Positions 44,703-57,487 are shown, numbered from the stretch's first letter. The stretch is 64,000 nt of DNA from Parietaria judaica (GCA_954871525.1 OX940864.1:12704001-12768000); one strand, 5' to 3'. Notes: generated by a model not told the origin, from the letters alone. Made by a program: numbers and translations.

Positions 44703-45112
44703 TATTCAGATGGATATCCAAAGTTCACGTGACATTCTGAGTTTTTGAATACCGATAGGTCGATTTTCAAGTATGCTGACCGGTATTCTATGAAATTAAT
44801 ATTTATAAATATTAATCGTAGTGTGTCTGCGAAAACCGGCTATTTCTTTTATTAATTAACATCTAAAGAAAATAATTAATTCAGGTGTATATACACAAAA
44901 CTCTTCATAATCTTTGTTACGATACGGACACCAAAATAGCATCGAAAAGTACACAATTATTTTTACCAAAATTTTTAGTACTTTAGGCTCAATTATCCCT
45001 TATTAATTAGACCCAGAAACTCATGCAAAACCATGAATGAAATGACAACATTAACCCCAAAAACAAACAACAACAAAAGGAACGTCATTAAAAGTAACCG
45101 CGTTGAGATATT
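44703..45112. other. Intergenic DNA after the LTR element
   Basis: AT-rich host DNA, probably including the 3' UTR of dirigent gene 3; nothing else recognised. Confidence 0.5.
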
Positions 45113-45114
45113 GA

Positions 45115-45711
45115 TCAGTGATGAAAGACATGAACATCGTACTGAACAACAGCGTCGAGAGTTGTGACATTGAAGCTGTACGGCCTCGCCTCTGCGTAGC
45201 CGCGGGCGAACCGGAAACGCCCGCTCCCGCCTACGACCGGCATCTCTCTCAGCTCTGAATAGATGGCGTTTCGGCCCAAAACGCTAAGAGTGCTTCCATT
45301 GAACTTCCCTTCCGTGAAGAGGAAGTTCAAAACCATCAAATATCCGATCTCCGACTGCGAAGCCGACGCATAGATTCCCTGTGCTCTCCCCACTAGCCTC
45401 GAGGCCCGATCCGGCTGCACAGTCAAGGGGTCGTCCATCATCGTTATTTGCCCGAAGAACGACCTTGATGTGTCCGTCGTCGCTGCCTTCGCCACTCTAA
45501 CACATGTCGGGTTTTCCCCGTTGACGGAGTCGTGGAAGTAGAAGCGGAAGTGGCTCAGCCTCTCTTGGCTTCGGTGAAGCCCTAGCTTTTCGGGAGCCAG
45601 GGTTTCGGCGAAGGTACCGGGAGTGTCGATGTTGTCTCCAGTGACAAGGATTGAGAAGAAGACGATGAAGATCAGAGATATTGTGGTGATTTTGATTAGG
45701 GTTCCGGCCAT
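45115..45711 (-). CDS. Dirigent protein 3
   Basis: Single-exon secreted dirigent protein of 198 residues, the most divergent of the four intact members here. The signal peptide or N-terminal anchor is at about residues 8-25 (ITTISLIFIVFFSILVTG). Motifs: [79 protein letters not shown] and QYDVHVFHH. Glycosylation sites are NGST and NVTT. ATG at 45711 with TATAAATA (complement of 45769-45776) about 58 bp upstream. The radical substrate is not predictable. Confidence 0.96.
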   Translation of the reverse strand: MAGTLIKITTISLIFIVFFSILVTGDNIDTPGTFAETLAPEKLGLHRSQERLSHFRFYFHDSVNGENPTCVRVAKAATTDTSRSFFGQITMMDDPLTVQPDRASRLVGRAQGIYASASQSEIGYLMVLNFLFTEGKFNGSTLSVLGRNAIYSELREMPVVGGSGRFRFARGYAEARPYSFNVTTLDAVVQYDVHVFHH

Positions 45712-45768
45712 CGTTGATTACTACTTACTAGGAGAGAGGAAGTGGTTTCTAGCTAGCCATTAGTTTAC

Positions 45769-45776
45769 TATTTATA
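45769..45776 (-). promoter_or_regulatory. TATA box of dirigent gene 3
   Basis: TATAAATA on the minus strand, about 58 bp before the start codon. Confidence 0.65.
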
Positions 45777-45779
45777 CTA

Positions 45780-47860
45780 GTGGAAAGGCACTGCTTTAAA
45801 TAAATTTTATGTTCTACTACGATTTATAAACGAAAGACTTATAGTATCACACTCTACGAATTGCTTTAAATAAACATAATTTTTTTTCTTTTTTGTTAAG
45901 TATGATCAAATATATATTCAAAAGTTTAAGTAGATAGATAAATAAAATATCGTCTCAAAATAAAAATCTTTTGAAATTTGGAGTTTGTCAAAATATTTAT
46001 AGAAATTTTGTAATTGCTTTTGAATATTATTAGGCTATATATATTAAGCCAGCCTATATATTCTTCAATTTCAAAGAATAAGTTGGTATAATCTTAAATA
46101 AAAAATGATCTTTATTATTAGAGTTATTGTGTATTCTTTTATAAAGATACTTAAAATTATCGGTACAATTTATTTCCTTTATGTACAGTTACAGTGTAAC
46201 TATATTTGTTTTACTGTTATTAATGGATATAGAAACATTTATAATATATACGTTTGAGCTATAACATTGTTTATCAGTAAATTATTATTGTTCAAATAGA
46301 CAAAAGTATTATGATAATAATGTTAATTAGCCGTAGTTTACTTCAAAACTATATCTTTATTTGACAAAATTATTTTGATATGTGTAATATAATCTAAAAA
46401 AATATGAGAGCATATATGTGCATGAGGCATTAGAAAATTGATTGTTAAAATCACCATTTAAAAAATTGATTGTTATTTGAAATAATTGAGACTTTAATAT
46501 AATTATTGGTATTATTAGTGCTCATCATAAATTCTCAAATGCATCTTAAATTATTGGTATGAGTATTTAAATTTAATTCAAAATTCTAGAAAAATAGCAT
46601 TTCAAGATGTCATTATAAAAAATTTGTTGAGAAAACTTGTCTTCATGCTTTTATATATATATAGATTATGAATTATTGTTTATGTAATTGAATTACTATA
46701 TTACCCTTACCTTGATAAATTAAGAGTAATGTGAAATGATTGTTATTAGAGTAGTAAATATAGGGTTGATAGCATATTAGAATTTTTTTAACGTGACATG
46801 TATTCAAAACATAATAGTATAATATCTAAAATTCTATTCAATTAATTAAAAAAATAAAATAAAGAGAGATAAAAATAGTGGAGCATAGTTATGCTGCTAT
46901 CAATCCTAATTTATATATGTAATCTCGAATGATGACAAAGACTGGTATATGTTCATGTCTTGAATAGATTAAGTCCTACTAAAATCAACTTGGGTAACAG
47001 TAACTTTATTTTAAAAATAAAATAATTCTATAATTTCCAATGCAGATTCCATTTGTCGTTTTTCTTGACAAAGGAATAAATCGAGGTTCGATTTCGTTAG
47101 ATAATATAAAGAAAAAATATTCTTACTCAATTTTCAAGATATAAAAAGACATGAGCAAATGAACATAAGCTAAACACTTACAGGATTCTTCTAACAGTAA
47201 GCAAACGACTAAGCAGAATCTCAGTGAACATGTTTTTTTATATTTATATATATATATATATATTTACTTTTACATTTTAATTTATACACAAATTTGACAT
47301 TCTACGGCAACAAAAATCGCACTAATTTAAGACCACAATATTAAGAAAAATACAAAGTTTTATATATTCAAACCAAATTATCCCTTCACAATTCCGAAAA
47401 ATAATGGCACTAATAGAAATCGTCAAATTAAGAAAAATACGAAGTTATATATATTTAAACCAAATTTCCCTTCAAAATTCCGAAAAATAATGCTTCATTC
47501 AAATTGTTTATAAGAGGACCTGAGAGTAATAGAAGGGTAAAATAATAGTAGCGTATAAAGTCATATCTCGTTACTTATAAATTATTAGACAATATTATAA
47601 AGATCACAAGCAAGCAAATCAAATGAATCCAAAAAGCATGTGTAAATGTACAAGACAAATGCCGGGACTTTTTTTTTACAACACACTACGAACTATTCCT
47701 TAGAGGTTAAATTACGTCAACGAGCCGCTCACCAAAATTAATCAATCAAAAATTTACAAGAGACGAATATATGCAACTGTAAATAAAAAATGACAAAAAG
47801 CATAAAGGTTCTTCTCTAATGTTATAACATCGACTTTAACGCCAAAATCTTGAAACTTCG
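45780..47860. other. AT-rich intergenic DNA
   Basis: Very AT-rich, with a TATATA microsatellite near 47245-47265 and a short direct repeat (TTCCGAAAAATAATG at about 47391 and 47481). No gene seen. Confidence 0.55.
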
Positions 47861-47861
47861 A

Positions 47862-48115
47862 TTCTTGCAAGATCCCCTTGTGTCAACCAGCTATAAACGC
47901 CCCGTTCGCTGATTGCCTTCACCGAAGGATAGTATTCTACAAGATCTCCTTGCTTCAACAAACTATGGATGTCCCGTTCTTCTTTAATATGGTAAAACCC
48001 CCCATTGCCTTCACCGAAGATTTTTGTTTTTTCAGGATCCCTTGCGTCAATCAGGTATGAACGTCATGTTACATCTCACCACTAGATCGATGACTGCCTT
48101 TACCGAAAGATTTAT
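47862..48115. repeat. Three diverged ~90-bp direct repeats
   Basis: The theme (C)AAGATCYCCTTG, then TCAACMA, CTATRRAYG and CCTTCACCGAAGGAT recurs at about 47868, 47938 and 48033. It is degenerate and non-coding as it stands; origin unknown. Confidence 0.6.
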
Positions 48116-48886
48116 AATCTCTGTAAATTAGGCTGTTGTTGAATTGAACCTCAACTGCTAGGTTACGAAGAGAGTCAAATTTCAACTATTTCCATTGGTC
48201 ATCCACCAATTTTTGGCCTCAATTTTGTCCAATTAGATTAAAAACGAGCAATCAACTGACCATAATTCAAGGCTTGAAATCTTCTGTAGGCAATAGTGGA
48301 GAAGGTCATCTCAACCATTCCTCTAATTGAGGATACAACACTCCTTGTGATAAATATTCTTACACTTAATAATATAATATAACAATACAACAACAGATTG
48401 ACACAAATAATTAGCTAAATAAACAGTGACAGCGTAATACAAATGACAATGTTCCAATAGTAGTAAAATACTATTACTTGGCTGGTTTCGGAGCCCGTTG
48501 ACTTTTTTGTCGAGTCGATGTTGACATTTTTAGGGTGGGTCCGTTGAGTTTTTATGACCGCTCGTTGGCTTTTTCTGGTCGGGCCGAGCTGACAGTTTTG
48601 GTTCGGGCTTGTTGACCTCTTTTTTTTTTTTTTTAAATGGGGCTTCTTGACTTTTTTTTTAGTTAGGCATTAACATTTTAAGCTCCAAAAAAAACACGCA
48701 TAACGCGTATTAAGCTAAAGATTTTTAATTAGAAGACAGAAGTGTATTTAATATAGCTAAGATTTGCCATTTCATCATGCGCTTTAGCGCACATATATAA
48801 ACAAAGAAAATCCACACTGAAAAATTTGCAGCATTGCGTACCTAACACTTTCATACTTAATAGTGGAGCCATTCAAATTTATTTAT

Positions 48887-51300
48887 GGGTAAATGAGGCA
48901 AATGCCCATTTGTGACTTAAGGTTTAGAAAAAATGCTCATTTTTATTAATGATAATAAAAACCACCAATTAATTTAAATATGGACCAATATGCCCTTTTA
49001 ATTTTCAACATTTGAAATTAAGGTGTGAAATTAATTCGAAAATTAGTTTAAATATAATAATTATTCGAATTCTTTTTAATAAATCAAAAATAAAATTTTC
49101 CTTAGCAATATTAATAACTGATTACTCTTTATTTTCAATAAATTCGTTATTTAATTTTTGAATAATTTCCTTAAAAAGAATTAATTTGAAAATATGTTTA
49201 AATGTAAAAAATTAATTCAAAAATTACGTTTAAATGTAAATATTTACTCTTTAATTTTCCTTAAAAATAGCTAAATACATAACTGATCTATTATCTCTTT
49301 AATTGAGTTAGAATTAACATTTTCCCTATTTAGAAGGATTAAAACGTTTTTTTTTGTTAATCAAATTTTCAAAAATCAATTAAAAATCAATCCTATTATT
49401 TCAACCTAACTATATTTACGAATCTGTAATTGTATTTACGTAATTATATTTACGATTCTGTATTTTTACGTAATTATATTTACGATTGTATATTTTTATG
49501 TAACTATATTTACGATTCTGTATTTTTAGGTAACTATATTTACGTAAGTGTAACAAAAATTGCTTTTGTATATATAGTCACTTAATTGTAACCATAGTTG
49601 CGTAAGTGTAATTACAATTATGTAAATATAATAACGTAAGTACTTATTTTCTTCTTAATTAGTGATTATGGTAAATAAAATTACGTAAGTTGTTATCTTC
49701 TTATTAATCAATGATTATGGTCAAATACAATTACGTAAATATAATTAGGTAACTGCAATTACGTAAGTTGTTATACTGAACTTGAAAGTTGAATACACGA
49801 GTTGAACGACGTGAGAAATACACAACTTGTGACTTAGACCTGATCTTGTGACTTAGACCTGATCCGAAAGATATAGAAAATCATCACATCAACTTAAAAG
49901 GTTTGAATGTTAGTTTGATGCTAATATACACAATCTCATATTCTCCATTAACACATAAAAATCATGCCTTTGAGCTCAACACTCTACATATCATCTTTCT
50001 TTTAGGCATTTTGCTCAGACTATCAATTTATTAATCAATTATTTAAATTCTATTAAAAAAAACCCAATTACATAATGGATCATACCAACAAAGAAAGAGA
50101 AACGAACGTATTCAAAACTTCGGCGACAAATCTTCAAAATGAAAACGGGCAGAGTTGATTGAACACGCCGTCGTCTGTGAGAAAAAAAAAGATTCATTTT
50201 CAAAAGAATAGAAACTCAACAAACGCAATAGACGAAACAAAAAATCGTATTACCTAGGTGGCTGTAAGGAGAGCGAGCTATAGTGAGAAACGAGAATGGA
50301 GAGGATTTGGAATTAGGAGAGAATACATATCTTAAAATTGTACGAAATAACGAGCACAATTTAATATCAAATCAACAAACAAAATTTGTATTTAAATATA
50401 CCAATTCCAAACTGTAAATTAATATACGAATCTTGTATATATATACCAATTTTAAAATGTAAATTGAAGTACCACATAGTCTGTAAATTTAATTACGAAT
50501 ACTGAAACCGAATCGTAGTTCCATTTACGTATTCAGCACGTAACACATACGAAATTCAAATTCAAATTTCTTAACACTAAACCAATAACAACTATAATTA
50601 CCATTACAAAATCGTGGAGGAACAATTACAAAAACCCTATACCTTACTATGTTGGATGCGGCGACCGAGAGACGGCGAACAAAATGAAAATGACGGTCCG
50701 AAGCTTCACGACCGAGAGACGGCAATCAAACAATGGCCAACGAGCTTTTAAAAACAAAGAAGTGGGTTAATTCCACATGCAGAGATTTAATCGAATATAA
50801 ACAAGGAATTCAGACTTATTAGGTTGTCTTTCGACCAAGAGATGGCGATCGAGAGAGATTGGCGAATGAGCTTTATGGCAAACCAGCTTTTTGGCGAACA
50901 ATCTTCGCGGTGGAGAATCTTTGCGACGGAGGCGCCGGCGCGAGAGAGGAATGCGACGGCGCGACGGGCAATGGGCAGTGGAGGAGGTCGACGACGAGAA
51001 AGGGAGAGGGAAAATTTCATGAGAAGAGAGAGAGAGAAAATGTCGTAATAATAATGTGAAATTAATCTATTATATGAAAATTGTAATTAATGTGAAATTG
51101 TCAACCATAATAATAGCTTGAAATTAATTTCGAAATTAAAAAAATTAATAAATAATTATAAACGAAAATTAAAAAATATAATTAGTTTTAAGGTTAATAT
51201 GGTCCAAAAAAATTTATTAATGGGTACAAAATAAATGTTTGAAACTATGCGCAATTCTCTTAAACCTTAGGTGGTTTTTGGGCATTTAGTGGGTTTTCTT
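48887..51300. mobile_element. Mutator-like element with 9-bp target duplication (2.4 kb)
   Basis: Flanked by TTTATTTAT on both sides (48878-48886 and 51301-51309); the duplicated copy of the locus shows the empty site. The ends are weak inverted repeats sharing AAATGCCCA and TAAGGTTTA at the same spacing. The interior is AT-rich, with a stretch of TTTACGT-type repeats (49420-49760) and a GC-richer part (50640-51040). That part has charged open frames of no recognised family, possibly captured leader DNA. No transposase. Confidence 0.85.
49420..49760. repeat. TTTACG(T/A)-rich short repeats
   Basis: Words such as TATATTTACGATTCTGTA and AATTACGTAAGT recur many times inside the Mutator-like element; they look like degenerate subterminal or internal repeats. 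Confidence 0.6.
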
Positions 51301-52606
51301 TTTATTTATTGGGTCGGACCCTAGGCACGGCCAACTTGGCCTATGCCGAGGGCATGCCGTGGTTGAGGCATAAACCCATTTTTTTACGGCCAAATATCTA
51401 ATGTTCACTATTTTATTTTTCATTAAATCTTTTTTTTTCAATTAGTTTAATAAAATTTTGAATGTGTTGTTAACAAAATTTTAAAAGTGACTTATATTCA
51501 AGACTTGACGGCACATTCAAAATTTTACTAAATCAATTGAAAAAGTTAAAAGAAATTTTAAAGAGAAGCAAAATAGTGAAATTGAAAATTTCAATTGTAA
51601 AAAAAAACCTAAATTTATGCAATCACAAAAAATATAATAAGTTAAGTACTTACACCTTTATTAACAAAAAAAAGAAAAGAAAAACAAATGATATTATTAA
51701 GTATTAACAAATGAGTAAGCTTAAAATTGGCCACTGAAAAATTGATAATTTAAATTATATCATTTTATCTCCTTTATTCTGTAGTCCAGCTCATTAATAG
51801 TATACAATTATTATCGATTAATAGTATACACTTAATACTAATAGTATACAATTAGTAAGAGCAATTACTATCGATTAATATATAATTCTCTCGAAAGTCA
51901 TGCTTTAGATGGAAATTAATAACAAATTTTTTCTATTTTATTAGTGATACAACACTACTGCTTGTCCCCCAAAATATTATTTTTTAATTGAAAAAAGTAT
52001 ACATTATTATTAACTAAAGTAGTATGGGCTCAAATAACTTGATGAATAATATAAACGTGAAATGTGTCAATATAGAATAAAATATAAACAAAAAGGAACT
52101 CATGAACGTGGGTAGTATAAAATTTATAAATAATACGATAAATAAATAAGACACCGAACAAACACGATACACATATATAAACAAAGAAAATCCACACTGA
52201 AATATTTGCAGCCTTGCGTACCTAACACTTTCATACTTAATAGTGGAGCCATTCAAATTTATTTATTGGGTCGGGCCCTAGGCACGGCCAACTTGGCCTA
52301 TGCCGAGGGCATGCCGTTGTTGAGGCATAAACCTATTTTTTTACGGCCAAATATCTAATGTTCACTATTTTATTTTTCATTAATTTTTTTTTCAATTAGT
52401 TTAATAAAATTTTGAATGTGTTGTTAACAAAATTCTAAAAGTGACTTATATTCAAAACTTAACAGTACATTCAAAATTTTACTAAATCAATTGAAAAAGT
52501 TAAAAGAAATTTTAAAAAGAAGCAAAATAGTGAAATTGAAAATTTCAATTGTAAAAAAAAAAAAAAAACCTAAATTTATGCAATCACAAAAAATATAATA
52601 AATTAA

Positions 52607-53607
52607 GGCCCCGTTTGGCATTGCTTATTAATAGGTGCTTTTGCTTTTTATAGAATTTTAAGTCAATATTTGTGTTTGGTAAGTTACAATAGAAGCACTT
52701 CAGTAAAAAGTTTAGCTTTTCTATAGGCAAAATTTAAAAGCAGATAATAGATGTTTTTGTTAGAATCTACTTTTGCTTTTCTTCTTCTCTATCCCAAAAA
52801 TACTTTTTTTGGTGGTAAAAGTACCAAAAATACATTTTACTATTGCGGTTAAGAGTCTTATTCTTTTTAAGTGGTAAAAATATAATTTTTTATGTCCATA
52901 TTTTTTAATTATTGTGGTTAAAGTACAAATTCTTTTTGGATAGTAAAGATACCAATTTTTTACATCCATTTTTTTTTAAATTATTTCAATTGAAGTACCC
53001 ATTCTTATTGGGTGGTAAAAGTGCCAAAAATATTTTACCATTGCGGTTAAAGTACCAATTATTTTAAGTGGTAAAAGTACCTTTTTCGTTCACATTCTTA
53101 AATCATTATAGTTAAAGTACCAATTCTTTTTGGAAGGTAAACATATTTAAAAAAACAAATACATATAATTATTGCAGTTAAAGTATTAGTTCTTTTTAGT
53201 TGGTAAAAGTACTAATTTTTTACCGTGACCGGAAGAAACGTAGATGTAAAAAATTGGTATTGTCACCATAATTATTGTCAATTAAAAGCATAAAAGGCAT
53301 AACAAACTAAGCAATATTTTTTTATTTTATTTATTGAGTAATTATATATTATTTATATTATTTTTTAACTTTTTATATTAATATTGAGATTTAATTAACA
53401 TTATTTATGTCTACTTTAGCATTTTGTTACATTTAGAAACTAATTAAGTAAAATTGGTTGCCAAACAGTAAACTTGAACTTTTGAAAAAACCAATTGTTT
53501 TTTGTTTTCATTAACCAAATAGTGCATTACTTTCTCTGACAGCACTTTTTCTGACAGTAAATTTTAAAAGCAATTCTGAAGACAGCACAGCAATGCCAAA
53601 CTGGGCC
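52607..53607. mobile_element. PIF/Harbinger (Tourist-like) element, 1.0 kb
   Basis: The terminal repeats GGCCCCGTTTGGCATTGCT and, inverted, GGCCCAGTTTGGCATTGCT match at 17 of 19 positions. They are flanked by the 3-bp duplication TAA, which is absent in copy 1 of the tandem duplication. The interior has diverged repeats of GGTTAAAGTACCAATTCTTT (52850-53220). No transposase. Confidence 0.88.
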
Positions 53608-53853
53608 TAAGTCCTTACACCTTTATTAACAAAAAAAGAAAAGAAAAACAAATGATATTATTAAGTATTAACAAATGAGTAAGCTTAAAATTGGCCACTG
53701 AAAAATAGATAATTTAAATTATATCATTTTATCTCCTTTATTCTGTAGTCCAACTCGTTAATAGTATACAATTATTATCGATAAATAGTATACACTTAAT
53801 AGTATACAATTAGTAAGAGCAATTAATTACTATCGATTAATATATAATTCTCT

Positions 53854-54680
53854 AGGTTCGAAATTTCGCGATTTTCGTTCGATTATCGCTCAAAACAGGC
53901 ATCTCGGTAAGTTATCTCCCTCAATCGTTCTCGTTTTATAGTTTTCGCGATTTTTCGAGGGGGAAAGTGAACTACTTTTCGTTTCATGTTTTCAAGTGTT
54001 AATTCTCGAAAAATGAAGGGCTTATCGCTAAATATGAAAAAGTCATATGTTGACTGAGTCAAACTCACCAAAGCCTGTCGAAGTACGGAAAAGCTCACCC
54101 ACAAACCCTAATGCTACTGTTTCTCTCTCTTATTGCGGCAAAACTACTTGATTTTTGGAAATTATTGATTTGAGCTAGTTAATTGAATATTTTGGTGTAG
54201 TTTCGTTTTATAAAATTGTATATAATTTATAAACCGTTAAGTTGACATAATTTTTTTTAATTTGAAGTTTTACTGAATTTTCAACTTATTTCGGCAAAAG
54301 TACATATGTTACGTAAATTGGTTAATTTGACCTAGTTAATCGAATATTTTTGTATAACTTCATTTTATAACATTGAATATAATTTAGTATGAGACTTGAT
54401 TTGTGACTTATGTTATATTTTGTATAAGACTTTTATGTTTATATTTTGTGACATTAGTATTATATGTTATATTTTAGTGTAAAATATGTATGAAAATATT
54501 TTATAGGTTTTCCATCGATAAATCCATCGATAACCGATTAATCCATCGATAAGTTCGATAAGTTTCGATAACGGCAAACAATAACTTTTATAGGTTTTCC
54601 ATCGATAAATCCATCGGCAAACGGTTAGTCCGTCGATAACGACAAACGATTTATCGGCAAAAACGGTATTCAAATCTTTG
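53854..54680. mobile_element. Insertion of unknown class (827 bp) in tandem copy 2
   Basis: Copy 1 reads ATTCTCT|CGAAAG without this segment, so its limits are fixed to a few bases. It contains repeated TCCATCGATAAATCCATCG-type motifs near the right end (54506-54665) and starts AGGTTCGAAATTTCG. The terminal repeats and target duplication are too degraded to classify; hAT is a guess. Confidence 0.6.
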
Positions 54681-54959
54681 CGAAAGTCATGCTTTAGATG
54701 GAAATTAATAACAATTTTTTTTATATTTTATTAGTGCAACACTACTGCTTGCCCCCCAAAATATTATTTTTTAATTGAAAAAAAGTATACATTATTATTA
54801 ACTAAAGTAGTATGGCTCAAATAACTTTGATGAATAATATAAACGTGAAATGTGTCAATTTAGATTAAAATATAAACAAAAAGGAACTCATGAACGTGGG
54901 TAGTATAAAATTTATACGATAAATAAATAAATAAATAAGACACCGAACAAACACGATAC

Positions 54960-55628
54960 GAAACACGATTGTCACTTTTAATATAAATAAATTATTAGAA
55001 AGAATGTCGTTTTATCTTTCTTAAACAACATTTATTAATATCATTGGTCACTCTTTGAATTTCTGTTATAGACCAAAAATTATTCTTTCGAACTTTCAAT
55101 CTTTCTTAAACAGTTTGACCTCCTGATCTGACCCTGACCCTTTACAATTGATACTCGCTACTGACTACTGAGTAATAGAAGCATGCCAAGTGTCATTGTA
55201 ATAACAAAAATTCTAGAATTACTTGTATTACAAGTAAAACCGTTTTTTTCATATTGCAGGGACCAACATTCTGGATATTGCTTAATCTTTTGTCACTTTT
55301 CTTGATGAAATTTTGGTTTAAACACATGAATATGCTTTCACGCACTTACATATAGCACTCTCCATCTTAGACGGGCAGCCCCCGTATGGGTCTGTCCATC
55401 CCAAGTTTTTGGTGGGTATGTAGGCAACCCGTGCCTGGGTTGGAACTTGGACCGGGCCCGGACACAAGTTGCCCATCCCGCAGTTAAAATTTGGTGGACA
55501 AAACCCGTCTGCCAATATGCTCTCAATTTTTAATTTTTTTTTAAAAAGTTACTTTTTTCTTTTTGTGCGCACACTTGCACCCGTTTGGAGAGCTCTCTAC
55601 ACCAATCATAACTATATGATCTCTCTTA
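54960..55628. other. Intergenic DNA
   Basis: No recognised gene. A GC-richer block (55365-55510) reads as a short minus-strand frame of 65 residues with several Cys and Pro; I do not recognise it. It could be an old repeat fragment. Confidence 0.4.
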
Positions 55629-57310
55629 GGTTGTATTTGTTTTTTTTTTAAGATTAAGACGTCTGAATCTTAATGCAGATCTGAATGTTAAGATGGTAGC
55701 TCTTAATCTGAATGCCTAGAAATTAAGTCCGTTTATTTTTTGAACATCTGAATACAATTTTTATTTTAAATAATTTTACATTACATATTTATTATAAAAA
55801 AAAGCTATGCATGATAACATATTTTAGACTATGAATTATCAATCCAAACATTAAATCAAAATTACAATCAGAGTAATCCAATATATATTCATAATAAATC
55901 CAATATATATTCATAATAAATTATACTCAAAATCTTGTTCAAGTCACAAAATACATCTTTATGACAAAAAATAAAAAATTATACATCAAAACATATTCTT
56001 CGTGTCGTCCCCACCGATGGCCGTCACAGAATCAGCCCACGGTCACAAAAACGCCTCCACCGAAGGTCGTTGCAGAATCGCTCCACCGTAGTAGAATCGC
56101 CAAACACTAAAACTCCCAAAACCCTCGAACGATCAAACTCGGGTATGCGATCACACCAAATGTGACACACACATACAGAGAGAGGGGGAGAGGGAGAGCA
56201 CCTTGGAGAAGCTCGACGCCGCTGGGTCGGTGGCCTTGCGGTGCGCCGCTCTGGTCAGCTCCACCACGCGTCCATCCTAGAGGGCAGTGGCGAAGCCACT
56301 TGAGACCAAGTGGCGGCAATGGACCCCACTTGGCCAATCCAAAAATTCACTATACAAGTAAATTTTGCCCCCACTTAATTTATTTTTTTAATATTTGTTA
56401 GTCATTCGTGTGAAAATGTGAATAAGATTGACTCTTTCAACTAAGAAGCAAGAGGATATGGTAATCTTTGATTTAGTTTTTTTTTTTTTTTAATTCGATT
56501 GTTTTCAATAAAATTTGTTATTGCTAGTCCTATTCTTTAGGAAAGTTAGTTACTTAGTAGTGGCTCTACTATGCTTCTTTCTATTAAAGCAAGCTTTGTC
56601 GTTTTTTTTTTTAACTCATTTGTATTTCCTTCATATATAATACATAAATCTTTCTCCCACCTCCTCTGAGTCATTTTACTATGTTATTATACTATCATCG
56701 GTTAATTTTTTTTCTTTCTAAAGTTGTTGATTTCGTTAGTATTTTGAATAAATTTTTTACCATTTATTATAAGGAACCTAAAGTAATCATACATCGATAT
56801 ATCTAGAGAAAATAAAAAGGGGAGAAGGCAGTGTCGGTATATTAATTTTCGCCCCCCCTTCCTACCATTTCTGGCTTCGCCCCTGCTAGAGGGCCAAACC
56901 AGAGGGAGTCCATTCGGCGATTGCCAGCGATTCCTGCAATAGCTCTTCACAGTAGAGTAGCAAGAAGATTTCTTTAAAAAAAAAGAGCAGCAAGAATATT
57001 TCTTAAAAAGAAAAAAAAGAGCAAGAAGATTTCTTCAACGTCATTCTCAAAGAGCAGAGGAGAGAGAAATAGAGAGATAAAAGAAAGAGAGAGAGGGCAC
57101 GAGGAAGAAAGAGGGCGAAGAAAGAAAAACAAAAAGAAAAGAAATGAATAAGTGGCATTAAGTGAAAGAATAGAGTCTGAATCGGCGGACGTTTTAAGTG
57201 CCATTAATTGGCTTTCAAAAAAATAAAACAAACGCTCTCAATTCACTTAAATCTGACCGAATCAGATTAGGTGTCATTAAGTGGCTCATTAAGACCAAAC
57301 AAACAGAGCC
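55629..57310. mobile_element. Probable PIF/Harbinger-like element with nested hAT MITE
   Basis: The left end GGTTGTATTTGTTTTT and the inverted right end GGCTCTGTTTGTTTGG are similar. Both are followed inward by TTAAGA/CTTAATG and CAGATTTAAG-like words (the mirrored AATCTTAATG repeats). Flanks are TTA and TTC, compatible with a decayed 3-bp target site. The interior has a GC-rich block (56005-56280, continued at 56886-56960) that may be captured gene-leader DNA and a purine-rich AG run (56990-57130). Confidence 0.6.
56285..56885. mobile_element. hAT-type MITE (601 bp) with perfect 8-bp target duplication
   Basis: The ends CAGTGGCGAAGCCA and, inverted, CAGGGGCGAAGCCA are flanked by CTAGAGGG on both sides (56277-56284 and 56886-56893). 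This is the classic hAT signature. It is nested in the element at 55629-57310. Confidence 0.93.
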
Positions 57311-57479
57311 TTCATCTATTGTTCACGTAACAAGCTGCTAGTGAGAATTGTTTATTTTATTTTATTTTAATTATTTCATCACGACGGCAACATAAACATT
57401 ATAACTCTTAAGATAAAATAATTTCAATTGCTAAATTATGCCTTAGTGACTACGTATCCCACAATTACAAGCACATTAC

Positions 57480-57487
57480 TATAAAAA
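57480..57487 (+). promoter_or_regulatory. TATA box of dirigent gene 4
   Basis: TATAAAAA, 55 bp before the ATG at 57542. Confidence 0.7.

Larger units (their letters stand above)
48791..52170 (+). repeat. Tandem duplication, copy 1 of a 957-bp unit (interrupted by a Mutator-like element)
   Basis: Begins ACATATATAAACAAAGAAAA and ends AACACGATAC. Removing the element at 48887-51300 and one 9-bp target copy leaves 957 bp, which aligns end to end with copy 2 (52171-54959). Confidence 0.9.
52171..54959 (+). repeat. Tandem duplication, copy 2 of the 957-bp unit (two insertions)
   Basis: Starts directly after copy 1. Without the insertions at 52607-53607 (plus a 3-bp target copy) and 53854-54680 it is again about 957 bp. 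Confidence 0.9.

Noticed and set aside
53846..54688. hAT-type 8-bp duplication around the 827-bp insertion
   Set aside because: AATTCTCT versus AATCTTTG agree at only about half the positions, so the class was left open.
55318..55526. Small Cys/Pro-rich secreted peptide gene
   Set aside because: No signal peptide or family pattern, and competing frames are equally open.
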